A stretch of 64,000 bases of DNA. Source: Favolaschia claudopus. Lineage: Eukaryota > Basidiomycota > Agaricomycetes > Agaricales > Mycenaceae. The stretch is from contig JAWWNJ010000095.1 in NCBI GenBank assembly GCA_037176885.1, positions 186,001 through 250,000 of the forward strand, given 5' to 3'. The translations under genes and the position numbers were made by a program. The notes under the pieces were generated by a model that made no database searches, was not told the DNA's origin, and worked only from the letters and a program-made list of their open reading frames with translations. How positions within the stretch are numbered: position 1 is the stretch's first letter; each line of letters begins with the position of its first letter. Shown here piece by piece: positions 10,624 to 22,604 of the stretch.

Positions 10624-13600
10624 TCATAACCAGCTGGAGCCGCGCCAATCGCTGGTCTGGGGCGGAATATAGTTTGCCCACTGGGATTGTCCGTGGCGTC
10701 CTGGTGCCATCGCCCACGCAGAGACGCGGCGAACAGGGCGAGGAGAGCGATAGGCTTCGTCAAGATCGTCATCATAGTCGCTTTCCGATCCCTCGCTGTC
10801 ACTGGCGGTAGCTGCGGGAGCCTCAGGCGGGACGGCATCCGCTGACGCTGACGGAGTTGTTTCTGCAGCAGGGGTTACCGACGCCGACGCAGCGTCTGCA
10901 TTCGAAGCCACGACATTGGTGGGAGATGCTCCATCAGCAGGAGCGGTGGGAGTGGCACCTGCAGATGAAGATTCGGGGGCTGCAGATTCGGGTGTAGCTG
11001 CGTTGGATGCAGCAGCAGCCTCAGGTGCGGGCGGCGCTACATTCGAGGATCCGTCGACCGTTGTTGCAGCTGAGGACGGAGCCACTGCCGGAGTAGTCGT
11101 TGCAGTCGACGCGGGGGTAGTCGCAGGCACTGCAGGTGTCGAAGCCGTCGGTACTGCAAGCACCGTACTCGTCGGTACTACAGGCATTGTACTTGAGGGC
11201 ACGGCAGCCACCGTACTCGTCGCCAGCGCAGTCGTGCTCGCCGGCACTGCAGCCGTCGATGTCGGCACCTGTCCCATAGCCGCCATCTGCGCTTTGGCCT
11301 TCTCGGCCTCCTCCTTCTCCTTCTTCAGCTTCGCAGCCTCCGCCTCCTTCTTCTCCTTGCGCTTCTTCTCCCGCTATGACATCCCAGTCAGCCCTGCATT
11401 CGTCGGTGTAGAATGGCAGAATACGCACCTCAGCCTTCTCCTTCGTCTCCCTAGCCTCCTTCTCCTTGCGCAGCCGCTCACGCATCTCCCTCTCCGCAAC
11501 GACCCACGCCGCCGCCTCCGCCGCCGCAGCTTCAGGTCGCGACTTGTTTTTGAGCAGGTCTAGACATAACAATCCATCACATCAGCACAGACGTCCGAAT
11601 ATCACAATCGATAACGCGAAACGCGACGAGGAGGCGAGATGATGCGATAAAACCATGATCATCACCGCTCCTGATCATCAGAGTAACTACGCAGCACATG
11701 GACGACGACGACAAGACAACGACGACAGACGATAACAAGAAACTAGGACAAGAGAGCAGGGAGAATAAGAAGAAAAGACACGTACATCCCTGAAGCGCCG
11801 CAACGCTAAACTCCCCCTCGGGCACCGAATCCGCAAACCGCTTCGCAAGTTCCGCGAGCGTCTTCCCATCGAGCGGGCGCGCCGAATGCTGCGCCGCGAC
11901 AATCTCCGGTGCCACCGGCGGAGGCATATACGCCTTATTCGAGCTCCCGAACTGCGGCAGAGCAGGCGTCGTCTCCTTCGCAGCGAATTTCTTTGCCTCC
12001 CCGCTGCGTCCTCCCGCGCTCTTACTCGACCCAGAAGCCGACGACGTGAGCGTGCTGGTGGACCAGAGCGAGGATGTCGAGGCGGAGCGTAAGGAGGTCG
12101 GCGTGCCCGGGAGGTCAATGTCGCCTTCGCCGTCGTCGAGCGGGATGTCGCCCTCGTCAGAGCTGGGGAAGAAGTTGCGGAAGAGCGCCTCCGCCTGCCA
12201 CTTGCTGGCGTTCTTGAATTCCACCCAGACGTCCATGCGGCCGGGGCGGGAGAGCGCACTAGATAACAGTTCATTCAGCGTGGATTCACAGTGGGTCACG
12301 AAGGCATTCACCTGTCTAGCTTCTCGAGGTGATTCGTGGTGCTGAGACCAAGTCAGTATCGTTACGACGCGATGCAGCTAGCAGACCACTCACGCGAACA
12401 GTATTCTACCCTCCGCAGCAGCAACACCATCCAACGCATTCAGCAAGCCACTCAAACTGAGTGTATTGAGCTCGCTCATCGTGTCGCGTTCCCGGAACTG
12501 CGTACCATGTATCAGCTGCGCAGTCAGACTTTTAGGACGCATCGTCTGGTCGTACCTTATCGCGCGAACGCCGCTTTGTCTCGGATCCCTCCCCAGACGA
12601 TCCCTCGCCGTCCATACGAGACACAGACCTCGTAAAAGCCGCGTCGAGATCTTCCAGAAGCAGTATCGCACCCTACGCAACACACATCAGCAAGCATCCT
12701 CCATAAAAGTACAGAAGGAAGCACTCTCGCACCTTCGGCACCCGCCCCATAAGACTCATCAACACCGTATCGCTAATCCACGCACTCGACAGCGAGACGA
12801 CGTAGATGTCGAGCATCAGCTACACAGCAATCAGACGATATAGAGTTCGGGAGGAAAATGAGAAAACACACCTCCCCCGCAATCGCATGTATGAGCGAGC
12901 TCTTTCCCGAGCCCGGTACGCCATGCAGCAAGTACCCCCGTCGGAACGGGATGCCGCGGTCGTTGTACCACTACAGATGTCAGAATTCGGTGAGTACATG
13001 TCGCGTCAAAGGCAAACCAAGCGAGAAAGGGATGCAAGAGAAAGAAAGAGAGAACGCCGACGGTGAGACAGAACCTCCGTCTGTATACAAACTTGGACAT
13101 CGCTTGGACTTTTGTTTGCCGAAAATCCACGACATATACGGAAAACGAAGGTGAAATGAGGCGAAGGCAAGGGGACAGGCATCTCCACGTTCACGTTCAC
13201 AGCCCCGGTCTTTTTCTCCACACCACCGCCACCACCGAAGCTCTCCGTCTCCCCTCTTCTGCTTTCCCAGCAACATCCTCCAAGCCGCACCACAATGCAG
13301 CCCGACATACTTGAAAACAAAAGACTCTGACCGAGCAGGATGGAGTGATACAGGCCGCACCATACCGCACCTCAGCAAGCCGTCAGCTAGTACCGCCGCC
13401 GGCCGAGCTCGAAAGAAGACACCCTTTCCACCTCTCGTCTACGGATCCAAAGCAAAACGTGGACCAGATTGTCTCTTTGGAGACTAATAGCCCCCTTTCC
13501 ACCCGCGCGTGCCCCTTGTCGTCCCCATTCTCTTCTTCCGCTAGGAAACGCCGCTCGAAGCTATAGACCTCAAGACGGATCGACAGCAGCACGCATCGAG

Positions 13601-16339
13601 CAAGAGACGACGAGGAGAGATCGGCGAGCAACGACAAGACTCCAAAAGAGACTGAGCGAGCCACAACGCATCGAGATTCTCTCTCTCGACGGACTTGTCC
13701 CGGTCAGCCCCACACCCCTCACCGGCAACACCTGATTGACCGATGCCTCCAGGCAAACCACGCCGTGGACCACTCCACCCTTGTCGTCCCCGTTCTCATT
13801 CCTCGAGGCTCCTGCGCAAACACACAAGCAAACCGCCGCCGCCCGCAGTCATAAACTCAAGGCGGGTCGACACCAGCACGCATCAAGCAAGGGACGAAAA
13901 GGATAGGTGCGCGCGCAGGACGGTTGGACCATATAGCCATAGACCGCCAACACATCGACATCCTCTCCCCGACAGACTCGTGCCCTCACCGGCACCACCT
14001 GATTCGCCGACAAGCCATCCACGCCGACCATCCATTCATCCATCCCCCTCCCGAACAAGCACCTCTCCCTATCCGCATCGCACAAAATACACGAAGACGA
14101 AGAAACCCACCTTCTCACTCCCCAAAAAATCCCTCGCGTCGCCCAACAGCATCTCCTTCACCCCGGGGTCGAGCACGATGCTCCCGAGCGGGCGCTTGTG
14201 CCGCGAGTCCGCCCAGCGCCAGGTGCCGTGCGGGTCGGCGAAGAAGATCTGCGAGTGCGTCAGCGCGAAGCGACCGGAAGATGAAGGTACGGAGTGAGAG
14301 GAAATGAGGCACGGGAGGGGAGGAGCGGAGGACATGAGGGAGGAAATGAGTAGGCAAGTGAGCGAATGGGTGGAGAGGAAAACGAGTAGAAGAGAAGGGG
14401 AAGCGGGGGGAAGGCCCAAGACCCACCTGGATTCTATGCACCGCCTCCGCCTCGTACTCCCTCTTCGCCTGTAGAACTAACGCTTTGAGAATGGTGTTCG
14501 AGCGGGCGATGACGCTGCGAATGATCGTCAGTATAGGGAACGGAAGGCATGGGAAAAGGATGAGGAAGAGGACAAGAGAGAAACAACGAGAAAGACAATG
14601 GGAAGGAAGAAAGAGAAGGGAGAAAAGAGATGAGAAAGACAGCACCACGAGAAGAGTGAAGTACATATATCCTCCTTCTTTCGCATTCTCGTCGCCTCCC
14701 ACGCACTCCATCCACCCATTCACAGCCCTATGACTCATCCACGTCCGACGAGCCACACCCACACCACACCTCCCCCCTCTCTCCTCATCCTCGTCCTCGT
14801 CCCCAGATCCGCGCCCTCTCCCCGTCTTCTCCGCCACATCGGCCCGCACGCGGATATCGCAGGCAGCTACCAGCACGCACACATCCTCCTCAATCTCCAC
14901 GAGGACGCAGAGGCGAAGAGACCGGGAAAGAAAGAAAGAAGAAGCAGGTAGAACAAGCCACGACCACAAAGCGAACCCCGTCCCCTCCCCAATTCCGATT
15001 CAATGGCGCAATCCCAGACCAGCAAAGGATGCAGTTATCCAGCTGACCCTCGTTGCGAGACGAGGTACTCCTGCCTCTGAAAGACGACGAAAAGCCGAAG
15101 ACGCGACTGGGAGAAGGGAGAGCAGGTGGGGAGAAGTGAGAAGTGAAAGCCGCCGCGAGCGTGTACGATACTATCGTTCCGAGACGAGTTACGCCTCCGC
15201 TTCCGCCGTCGCCGGCGACATGGCAAGCACGACGGATGCAGGATGCAGAAAGTCAAAGAACGAGACACCATCGTCGATCGATCAACGATCAACCCTCCCG
15301 CGAATCGATAGACTCAGCCAAGGCATAGCCTGCACGAGCACGAACTCGAGACAGACAACCTCCGACACACAACAAGACAGGGCAGGAACAAAAAAAAAAC
15401 GCGAAACCCAATCCATTCCGCCGCAAAAACCCACAAAAACCCACCCCGCACCCTCACTTACCTAACACTCAACACCTCCCCCTCTCCTCCACCACTTCCT
15501 CCCCTTGCCCCACCACCACCCCTTCCTCCTCCCCCACCTAAATTACCGCCCCAAAAGCTGCTGTTATTGGATGAAGAGGGAGGTGAGCCGCGCGAGCGCC
15601 TTACGCGCAGCCAGTGGCCGCGCCAGTAGATTGTGTGTGTGGAGTCGAAGGTGGGTTGAAAGATTACGCGGGTCTTTGAGGAGGGGGCTGTGGGGAAGGT
15701 GAGTATTGGAAGAGACAAGGGAGGGGGTGGAAGGAAGGAGAAAATATAGATAGATGGAGGAACGAGAAAAGGACGGGTAGAGAAAGAAGGTAGTGAGGAA
15801 GAGCAGAACACTCACCACCCCCTTCACCAACACCCCCGCCCTCCAGGCCCTCCCCCTGGGCCCCCGCCGCTGCCGAGAACCCCATCAACTCCGCCTCGAC
15901 CTCGTCCTCCTCCCAGGCCTGTGCGCCTGCGTGCGCCGCGCGGGTGGTGGTCTCGAATTCGCGGGAGCGCTGCCATTCGGGGCTGTGATGCGTGGACGTG
16001 TCAGCGTGTCGTGTATGATATATAGTGGTGAGAAGGGGAGGAAAGGAAGGACCCACCGCCGCGAAAGCCACAACATCAGCCAATCATACGGATGGTCCTC
16101 CTCAGAGAAGTGCGCCGTTAGGAAGAACGCTGCGCTCGTCGTTAGCATACATCTATCTACACCGAAGGCAGGAAGGATGAGGAAGGAGGGGGGGACGTAC
16201 AATTAACAAAATGACTCCACGCCGAGCTGCTCATCCTCCTCGCGGTCTCGACCGTCCCACCGATAACGACGAGCTTCATCCCGTCCACCATCGAGCCCCC
16301 ACTCACGAAGGGCTGCACGAGGGATTTTAGGGCATCCAT
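10624..16339 (-). CDS. BCS1-like AAA ATPase
   Basis: The family includes the mitochondrial inner-membrane chaperone that inserts the Rieske protein into complex III. Agaricomycetes carry many BCS1-like copies of unknown role. The start at 16339 opens [17 protein letters not shown], followed by the BCS1_N region ([42 protein letters not shown]). The AAA core has Walker [11 protein letters not shown] near 12900, Walker [12 protein letters not shown] near 12650, TTNHLEKLD near 12320 and [15 protein letters not shown] near 12250. A charged Lys/Glu-rich segment at 11290-11560 precedes a roughly 200-residue Ala/Thr/Ser/Pro-rich tail ending SDWRGSSWL. Introns are very long for this genome: about 940 bp (14523-15461) and 1,140 bp (12971-14110). 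The exon joins restore the conserved motifs in frame. The low-complexity tail is unusual for true Bcs1 and points to a divergent paralogue. Confidence 0.9.
13510..14040. repeat. two-copy direct repeat inside an AAA ATPase intron
   Basis: Two diverged units of about 270 bp lie head to tail. Shared marks are CTTGTCGTCCCC (about 13516 and 13781), CAGCACGCATC followed by AGCAAG (about 13585 and 13875), and CTCACCGGCA with CACCTGATT (about 13718 and 13990). They fall entirely in the intron 12971-14110, so duplication explains much of its length. Confidence 0.65.
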
Positions 16340-17866
16340 CGGTCGTTTCTTCCTTTAAATTGGGCTTCGTCCTGTGCTTGGGATTCAAGATGGAGGATGC
16401 GGGTGGGTGGTAGAGGGATGGAAGAGGAAGAGATGCTGTATATATGGTTATGATTATGTATCTGTGGGCGCAGCTGAGCAAAGCTGTTGAGCGCTGAGCT
16501 ATAACGTGCGCTTGCGTATGCACAGTGCACACAGACGCGTGTATGTGGGCGTCTGTCAGAGTCACGTCGACTCCTCCGAGTCTTCACCGAGTCTTCTGCC
16601 GATCGCGCGTCTATTGGATGGACACTGTCGGCGCCGTCCTCGCCGTCGTCGATATGGGCAGAACGCAAGAAGAACGAGTCGCGCTCGTCGTCGGTGCCAG
16701 CAAGACGCGTGTCCACAGCGATGACACGAAGAACCCTCAGAGTCATGACTCTTCTGATTCCGCGGCTCCGGCTCGCCGGCGTCTAGACTACGTAAATAGC
16801 AACTCCCATATCGGGCACCGGCCGCAGCGGGCCGTCCGGATACCCGTTCCGCTGACTGTTGAAATTGAGATTCCCGTCCGTCTTTTCACAGCACTGACTC
16901 GTTTAAACGCCACTGCGGGTTAACTGAAGGGTGATCAAATCGATTCCTCCCTGGTCTCTACCGTTTTTTTTGCATCTAAATCTCGATGCATCCCAAGTTG
17001 AACAAATTAAACTTCGTGCAGTGGGAGTATCGCCGAGTCCGTGTGCTTCTTTGAGTGTGGTTCTCCAATTTAGACAGACGGAGATACTATTCTTCGATAC
17101 TCTTCAAACTTCCATACTCCCATGTCCACCTCACGGAGATACTCTTAAAGCAGGGTTCTCCGCGCAATCTCCCTTCCATTCTTCTTCGAGTTCCATTCTT
17201 TCGCATAGTATAGCTCATGCATGGCATGACATGCGAGTTGGTCACTCAAATCCGCGTCAGGACCCGCATTGCATACAGTCACCCCTCATCATGAGGATAC
17301 GATCCCAGTCATCCGTGCGTGCGTCTCCCATTCCGAATACTGCATGATTCCATGGCCACACCTCAAATATTTGCTGCCCCTGCTCTGACATCTCCACCCA
17401 CGTATTATTAATACAGTAATTCCATCCACAAATATACCCCCTTCAACCAACCTTCAACCCCTTCTCCTCCTCCTCTTTCTTCTTCTTCAACTTCCACCCC
17501 TGGACTCCGGACTCCGGAGATCGCTTGTTCGAAGCAAGCCCTTGCCATTTCTTGTCCTCAGAATGGAACTTCATCTTTTTCAAGTTGTTCAATTATTCCT
17601 TTCTGCTTATCCTACTGTAGGATTCCGAATGTTCGAATTTGCTTTCAAGTTTCGACTTTCTTTTTCATGATTTTACTTCTCCTTGCGATTAATCGTACTT
17701 CCAGTTCCCGACTTCTACCATTCGCAATCTGCATTGGATATGATTGGGCTGTGATTTTCGTTGCTCGGCGTAATAATTGTGGATCAAGTCAATCAATTCA
17801 AAAAACATGCAAATTCCATACGACTGTACAAATCACATTCTTCGTGGATCATTCACTGGAATTCGG
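16340..17866. other. intergenic region with a PI-PLC exon relic
   Basis: This is the promoter side of the AAA ATPase gene and 3' flank of MYND gene 1, both on the minus strand. Apart from the relic at 17700-17757, no gene was recognised. A C/T-rich stretch lies near 17440-17500. Confidence 0.55.
17700..17757 (+). pseudogene. relic of the last exon of a PI-PLC X-domain gene
   Basis: After an acceptor-like ACTTCCAG the sequence reads VPDFYHSQSA...MIGL stop. This matches the end of the PI-PLC gene at 24150-24199 (LLDFYHSQPELVKAVIGL). Weak similarity continues past the stop codon. No upstream exons are visible, so only a fragment remains, lying tail to tail with MYND gene 1. Confidence 0.65.
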
Positions 17867-19554
17867 TTACGGTGAATCGAAAGTTACACGGGTCTCGGAC
17901 AAATTGAAGACTCGATTGTCATTTTCCCATACACGGAGTGGAGCTCCCCAAAAAAGCGCCCTGCAATACACCGTCAGCAAAATGGTGCGCTGAACTGAGA
18001 ACCTCAAACGAGAATAAACAACTTGAAACACGCACGGTCGATGTAAACTATCATAGTCCTGCACCATCTGCAGATCAAGCACCTGCTTTTTCAAAACCTC
18101 AGTCTCGACCTCATACTCCCTCACCATCTGCGCAACAATCGTGTCCGGCGTAACACCCCTCTTATCCTGCATACGGTCCAACGAAAAAAAGACGCACAGC
18201 GAATGCGCCATCTCGCCGACTCGATTGACATCCCCCGCCCTCATCGCCTCCTCCCGAACTTCCCGGAATTTAAAGTGCGCGTACGTGTCGGGGCCGAAAT
18301 TGAACCTGGTCGGTTCGTTGTCGGCGTTCCAGAGGTAGTAGTCGACAGTGGGGTTGAGGTTGAGCAGGGTGACCTGGTTAACGAGGGGGATGCTGCGCCT
18401 GAAACCGTCGATGGGCAGACCAATGTGAGGCCGGGAAGATGAACCGTGAGTGGGATGCTCGACAGATGCAGAGACTATATCAAAAGTGAGAGTCTTCCCG
18501 CATATCGCTTTGTGGTGACCGTTCCAGTCCGCCCGCTGGCACTCTCTATAAAAATAATATGTTGAACATTGAGGGCAGTCACATAATAATAGAAACCAAC
18601 CGAGAACAGTACGGAACAGACCGCTCAATCTTGGCACACCTCGTACATCGGGAAAATCGGACAGAGGGCTTGGGAGCGGTCTTACCACAGCCTGCATATG
18701 AGCAGCTGTCCAGCTGTTCGCGATACATATCCATCGCACCGGCCTTTTCCTCCTTCATGCGAGCCTTCGCTGCCTTGAAACCTACAACTTCGATCAATTC
18801 CGGCCGAGGTGATGCACGTTGCGGCTTTTGGTCTGGCTTTTGAACGTCGAGGGGAGGGGCTTCCTTTTCGAAGAAGGATCGCATTGTAAAATGGACAACT
18901 AGAGCTGACAGCGCTTCGTGTTAGTCCACGATGGCGGCAGGCACCAAGGTGGAACACACAGATCAACTTCGTTCGCATAAGCAGGACAGTGGCGAGAGTA
19001 ATTCTCTCTTCATCCGTCTGACTCGACAACTTCTGAAGCCCAGAGAACGCATCCCAAGCAGCATTTGGGACGGATTTCGGCTCGCTCGGGATGAACGACG
19101 CATCTTCGAGCATGACGGACTTGAGAAGGGACAGAAAAGCTTTCCCATCCCGAGACAGGGACATCAGGCGTATCTCGGGGCAGTACGCTCGGGCGACGTG
19201 AAGATTCCGAGCTTTGGAGCAAACGGCGGCCAGGGCACCAAGAATATGCTTGCCCCGCTCATCCGCCCCGGCCAGCATCCATTTGTTTTCGAAATCGTCG
19301 TCAGCAAAGTGATCGAGGGCTTCGCATGTTAGACCGCGCTGGATCGTGCAGGTGCTGCTGACAAAAGTCTGATAATCTTCAAGCTTGTCTTTGAGGCCAT
19401 TCTGAGAGTCCCGCAACGCTTCCAGCTCGGTATTGAAGCAAAGGGCGGGGCTATTGGGTTGAGCAAAGTTACTGTCAATGAAGACTTCCCAGTCGGCATT
19501 CCATTTGAGTGGATCGTTGCGCGCGTCTTTGGGAAGGGGAAACAGAATCGTCAT
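17867..19554 (-). CDS. MYND-type zinc finger protein 1
   Basis: MYND fingers are protein-interaction modules; this uncharacterised family is common in Agaricomycetes. The start MTILFPLPKDARNDPLKWNAD aligns with the paralogue at 39953 (MRILLPLPQDALNDPVRWNAE), which fixes it. A helical N-terminal half (LGALAAVCSKARNLHVARAYCPEIR) leads to the finger: CSYAGCGKTAPKPSVRFSRCTRC then YCSRECQRADWNGHHKAIC, with an intron inside YCS-R/E. The C-terminal half includes HIGLPIDGFRRSIPLVNQV and VTPDTIVAQMVREYE, and ends in an exon PLFWGAPLRVW-like segment up to TFDSP. A further intron (donor GTGTGT near 18970) replaces about 15 residues coded in the paralogue. Four exons are inferred. No DNA-binding or SET domain was seen, and function is unknown. 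Confidence 0.87.
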
Positions 19555-20098
19555 GGGAGTTCAGAACAGGAGGAGCAGGTCACGCTGTCATATCAGATCA
19601 CTGACATGGGGCACTAGCGCGGTAATTACTAAGGTTAGGGTTAGTCTACTCGGAAGCTCTGGCTACGCCAGCTCAAACCTTCAAATTTAATCTGACAACG
19701 CTCAGCAGGACTGTAAAAAGCTCAGACCTTACCGTCTCGAGCTGCGACGACACCCGAATCCTCCTCTGCTTGTCCGGTTTTTCGTTGTGGTCTCCGTTGG
19801 GTCTCCGTCCGAGTCGGCATCATTCGACCGCTGTTCATTTCTTGAGATGGAGATTTTCCGTTTGAGAATGTTGCTTCTCAAATTGTAGATTCCGGTAGCT
19901 CACTAAATACACTCATGGGAAGCAGTAGCTTCTACCCATGTGCCCATGGATCTAATACTTTCGTAGGAACTACGAAAAGAAACACATTGAAACTAGCGGC
20001 ATCTGCTGTGAAGTGGTTGCCGTACTGATCTGTTCGTGATCGATCAAGGTCAGAATTAGTCGGCATTAGCGGCAAATATTTTGACTGTTGGTCACGAT
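19555..20098. other. divergent spacer between MYND 1 and pheromone 2
   Basis: No gene recognised. It separates the divergently transcribed MYND gene 1 and pheromone gene 2 and should hold the MYND gene promoter. Confidence 0.55.
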
Positions 20099-20395
20099 GT
20101 GACGCGTCACTTCCTGATTGTCTTCCGCAACCACCACCATCTCACGACGCCTGATACCTTATTGTCTTGTAAAAACACGATGCTCTCGGCTATGACTATC
20201 TTACTCTGGTTCTTTTGTCTCCGTCTCGGAAAGATACCCGCCGTGTTCTCCATTTACCTCCAATTTCACCTACCGCAGCGATTTCGGCACACGAAGACAA
20301 TAAACTTCGAGTCATGATAGCGCCCAGCTTTCCCAGCTTTCATTGTGCTGCTCAATGTGGGCAGCGCCGAAGAACGTATAAGTACGGCGCTCAGA
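20099..20395 (+). promoter_or_regulatory. conserved pheromone promoter, copy 2
   Basis: From distal to proximal: palindrome GTGACGCGTCAC at 20099-20110; AAGACAAT (as ATTGTCTT) at 20117-20124 and 20161-20168; AAGACAAT at 20294-20301 beside TCGAGTCATGATAG; TATA-like TATAAGTAC near 20389. The start codon lies about 110 bases further on. Spacing of the three motifs (44 and 133 bases) nearly equals that of copy 3 (45 and 136). Confidence 0.72.
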
Positions 20396-20501
20396 ATGCA
20401 CATTCGAAGCACAAGTCATCACCCATCTTCTCCCCCCTTCGAAGATTCCTTCGATACTACTTCACGCAGCCCCACATCTCCCTCTCCAATCACCTGCACT
20501 C

Positions 20502-20663
20502 ATGGACGCATTCTCTACCATTCTCTCTACCGTCGCCTACATCTCCTCTTTCCCCGTCCAACGGACCGCCTCGGTCGCAGGCGACGAGGAGCTTCCTAAA
20601 ATCGAGCCCGGTGTCGATTTCGACAAGGGCACGGGGTCTTGTGGGTCGTGCGTTATTGCATGA
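20502..20663 (+). CDS. mating pheromone precursor 2 (CaaX, CVIA)
   Basis: A 53-residue precursor begins MDAFSTILSTVAYISS and ends DFDKGTGSCGSCVIA. The C-terminal CVIA is a CaaX signal. It shares nearly every residue with precursor 3 (44973-45134). The usual charged processing pair is DK rather than DR. The start is the only in-frame ATG shared by all three copies. A conserved GTACGT...CGCACAG segment 18 bases after the stop looks like a 3'-UTR intron. Similarity to copy 3 continues to about 20975, so the duplication included at least 0.9 kb. Complete conserved promoter and intact frame make this, with gene 1, a likely active copy. Confidence 0.88.
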   Translation: MDAFSTILSTVAYISSFPVQRTASVAGDEELPKIEPGVDFDKGTGSCGSCVIA

Positions 20664-21117
20664 GTGTTTTTATGACTGCGGTACGTCACTTTCCTCCTTG
20701 CTTTGCCCTCCGTCAAGCTATATACTGACTTCTTCGCGATCGCACAGATCTCGAGTCTCCTTCAGCATCGTTACGATTGACGGCCCATCCCACATCCCAT
20801 ATCCATATACCATTCATTCCGCATACCCGCAGACTGTATCTATACGCCTCTCACGACATGTTCGTCGCTATCATGATCTCCCTTTACATCCGGACTTTTA
20901 TCATTCACCTATACGGTTGACCGTTGTCGCTCCTTCGTCCTCGATGTACCATATGTATCGACCATCCATTCCTTAGCTACCTACTATTTTTTTGTATAGC
21001 CCGGTGCCTCTGTACTGCACATCGAGATTTCTCTGTGCAATTCCGCTTCATTTTTTGAGACCCATTTGTTGCAATTGATGGCAGATCAAAATGCGCTGTC
21101 ATCACGCTGACGCCCTC

Positions 21118-22585
21118 ATCAGTAAAACTACACATTCGTCTTTGACGTCTTTGGCATCTTGTACAAGACGCGAAAGACGTCTAAGACGGATTTTGGGCCA
21201 AGACGGACGTCTTTCACTAAGTAGATCCATTTGTCTTAGGGAAGACATCCGTCTTGGACAAGACCTCAAAGACACACGAAGTCTTGCACAAGTACTTGAC
21301 CAAGACTTCCAAGATGACCCGAAAGACGTGAATTCCAGCGCAAAGATAGGTCAAAATGAGATATATTACTACTAGTTACAACACACAACACATTCAGATA
21401 CAGACATCACTACCGCTACGGGGGCTCACCTCAGGCGGCATGCCACGCGCCGGGACGAGAGCGAACGGGGGTAGGGGAGGACCAGGAAGGTGGTAATGAG
21501 GTACGGGACGGCGGATTGCGCAGCGGGGCAAAGGCGATTGTAGACGACGGGTACTGGCATCCATAGACTGGCAGGGGACTTGGGGAAATCTTGATGCGGG
21601 ATCCATAGCCGTGCGCGAGCACCGACATGATGTAGGGGCGGGATGGTGGGGGAGAACAATGGTTATGTTGCGAAGACACGACGGAAGCGTGCGTTGTGGA
21701 GCTACGGTTTGAGTGAGTACGGGAAGGGGAAGAGACCGAGAAAACCAATGCTGACCTGCAAACCAGTCTTGAGGCTACGAGCCAAAAGCAACGACTCAAT
21801 TGCACAATTTGACGACTGTCGAACGTCTTGGACGTTGGGAAGTTGAGGGTCTTGAGGACTTGAGAGCACTTGAAGGACTTGCGGCGTTGAAGACAACCTG
21901 AGCTTGAGAGTCTTGACAGGTATGGAGAATAAACAGTGGAAAAGACTTGGCGGAGGTTTCTCGAGGGATCTTGTAGCTCAGTTACTTGAGCGCCGGTACG
22001 GCGACACTTGAGGAGAGGCGCAAAGGAAGTAAAAGCATTGCAGGGGTGCTTGCGGTGAGCTAGCTTGATGTATTTGTCGAAGGAAGCATGCGCGAGCAGA
22101 GGAGAGCTTTCGCAGCGGCGGACAGGGTGCAAATGTGGGGGGACAGAGCTGGGGAGAGGCGGAGAATGTGGTGGGAGAAGGCAAGAGGCAACGAACCATT
22201 TGATCTCGTTGCCACGTCATGCCATCTGTCACGCGTAGTCACGGGCTTCGTAATAGCCATCAGTCGGAGTTCGAATGACTTGTCGCTTTTCACAACAATC
22301 TCGCCACCTATCCCTCCGCAAGGAGGAGAGCTCGGTGCACTCTTTCTCTTGTATTCGTTCGCAAAACTGTGCAGAAGTGCTGTAATGAACTCTACTGTGA
22401 AAATGAACCCACTAGATCTTGCCTCCATCGCCAAGACATCCGAGTGCTTGCAAGACCTGATCCCAAGACAAAGATTGTGAAAGATGCAATTCCAAAGACG
22501 AAAGACGATCCCGGCAAGACAAAGATGGCCAAAGACATATTTGAAAGACGTAAGATGCCAAAGACACTTGTGTAGTTTTACTGAT
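21118..22585. mobile_element. non-autonomous inverted-repeat DNA element (MITE-like, 1.47 kb)
   Basis: Both ends carry ATCAGTAAAACTACACA in inverted orientation (from 21118 and up to 22585). Inward of these lie arrays of degenerate AAGAC/GTCTT words, which form imperfect subterminal repeats at 21130-21330 and 22430-22570. No transposase frame lies between the ends. A clear target duplication was not found (flanks ACGCCCTC and GCTTCTCT). The right end stops 19 bases before the ATG of the PI-PLC gene; the left end lies 454 bases beyond the pheromone 2 stop codon. Confidence 0.8.
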
Positions 22586-22604
22586 GCTTCTCTTGCGGAG
22601 AACC

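Noticed and set aside
14115..14969. A 284-codon minus-strand frame inside the AAA ATPase gene
   Set aside because: It consists of an exon read out of frame plus low-complexity intron sequence; the conserved AAA protein uses another frame with good splice sites.
20215..20976. A 253-codon plus-strand frame overlapping pheromone gene 2
   Set aside because: It runs through the promoter and the pheromone gene in another frame, has no conserved motif, and is not kept open in paralogous copies.
21118..22585. The inverted-repeat element as part of the pheromone duplication
   Set aside because: Similarity between pheromone copies 2 and 3 ends near 20975 and 44640, before the element, so it is an independent insertion.
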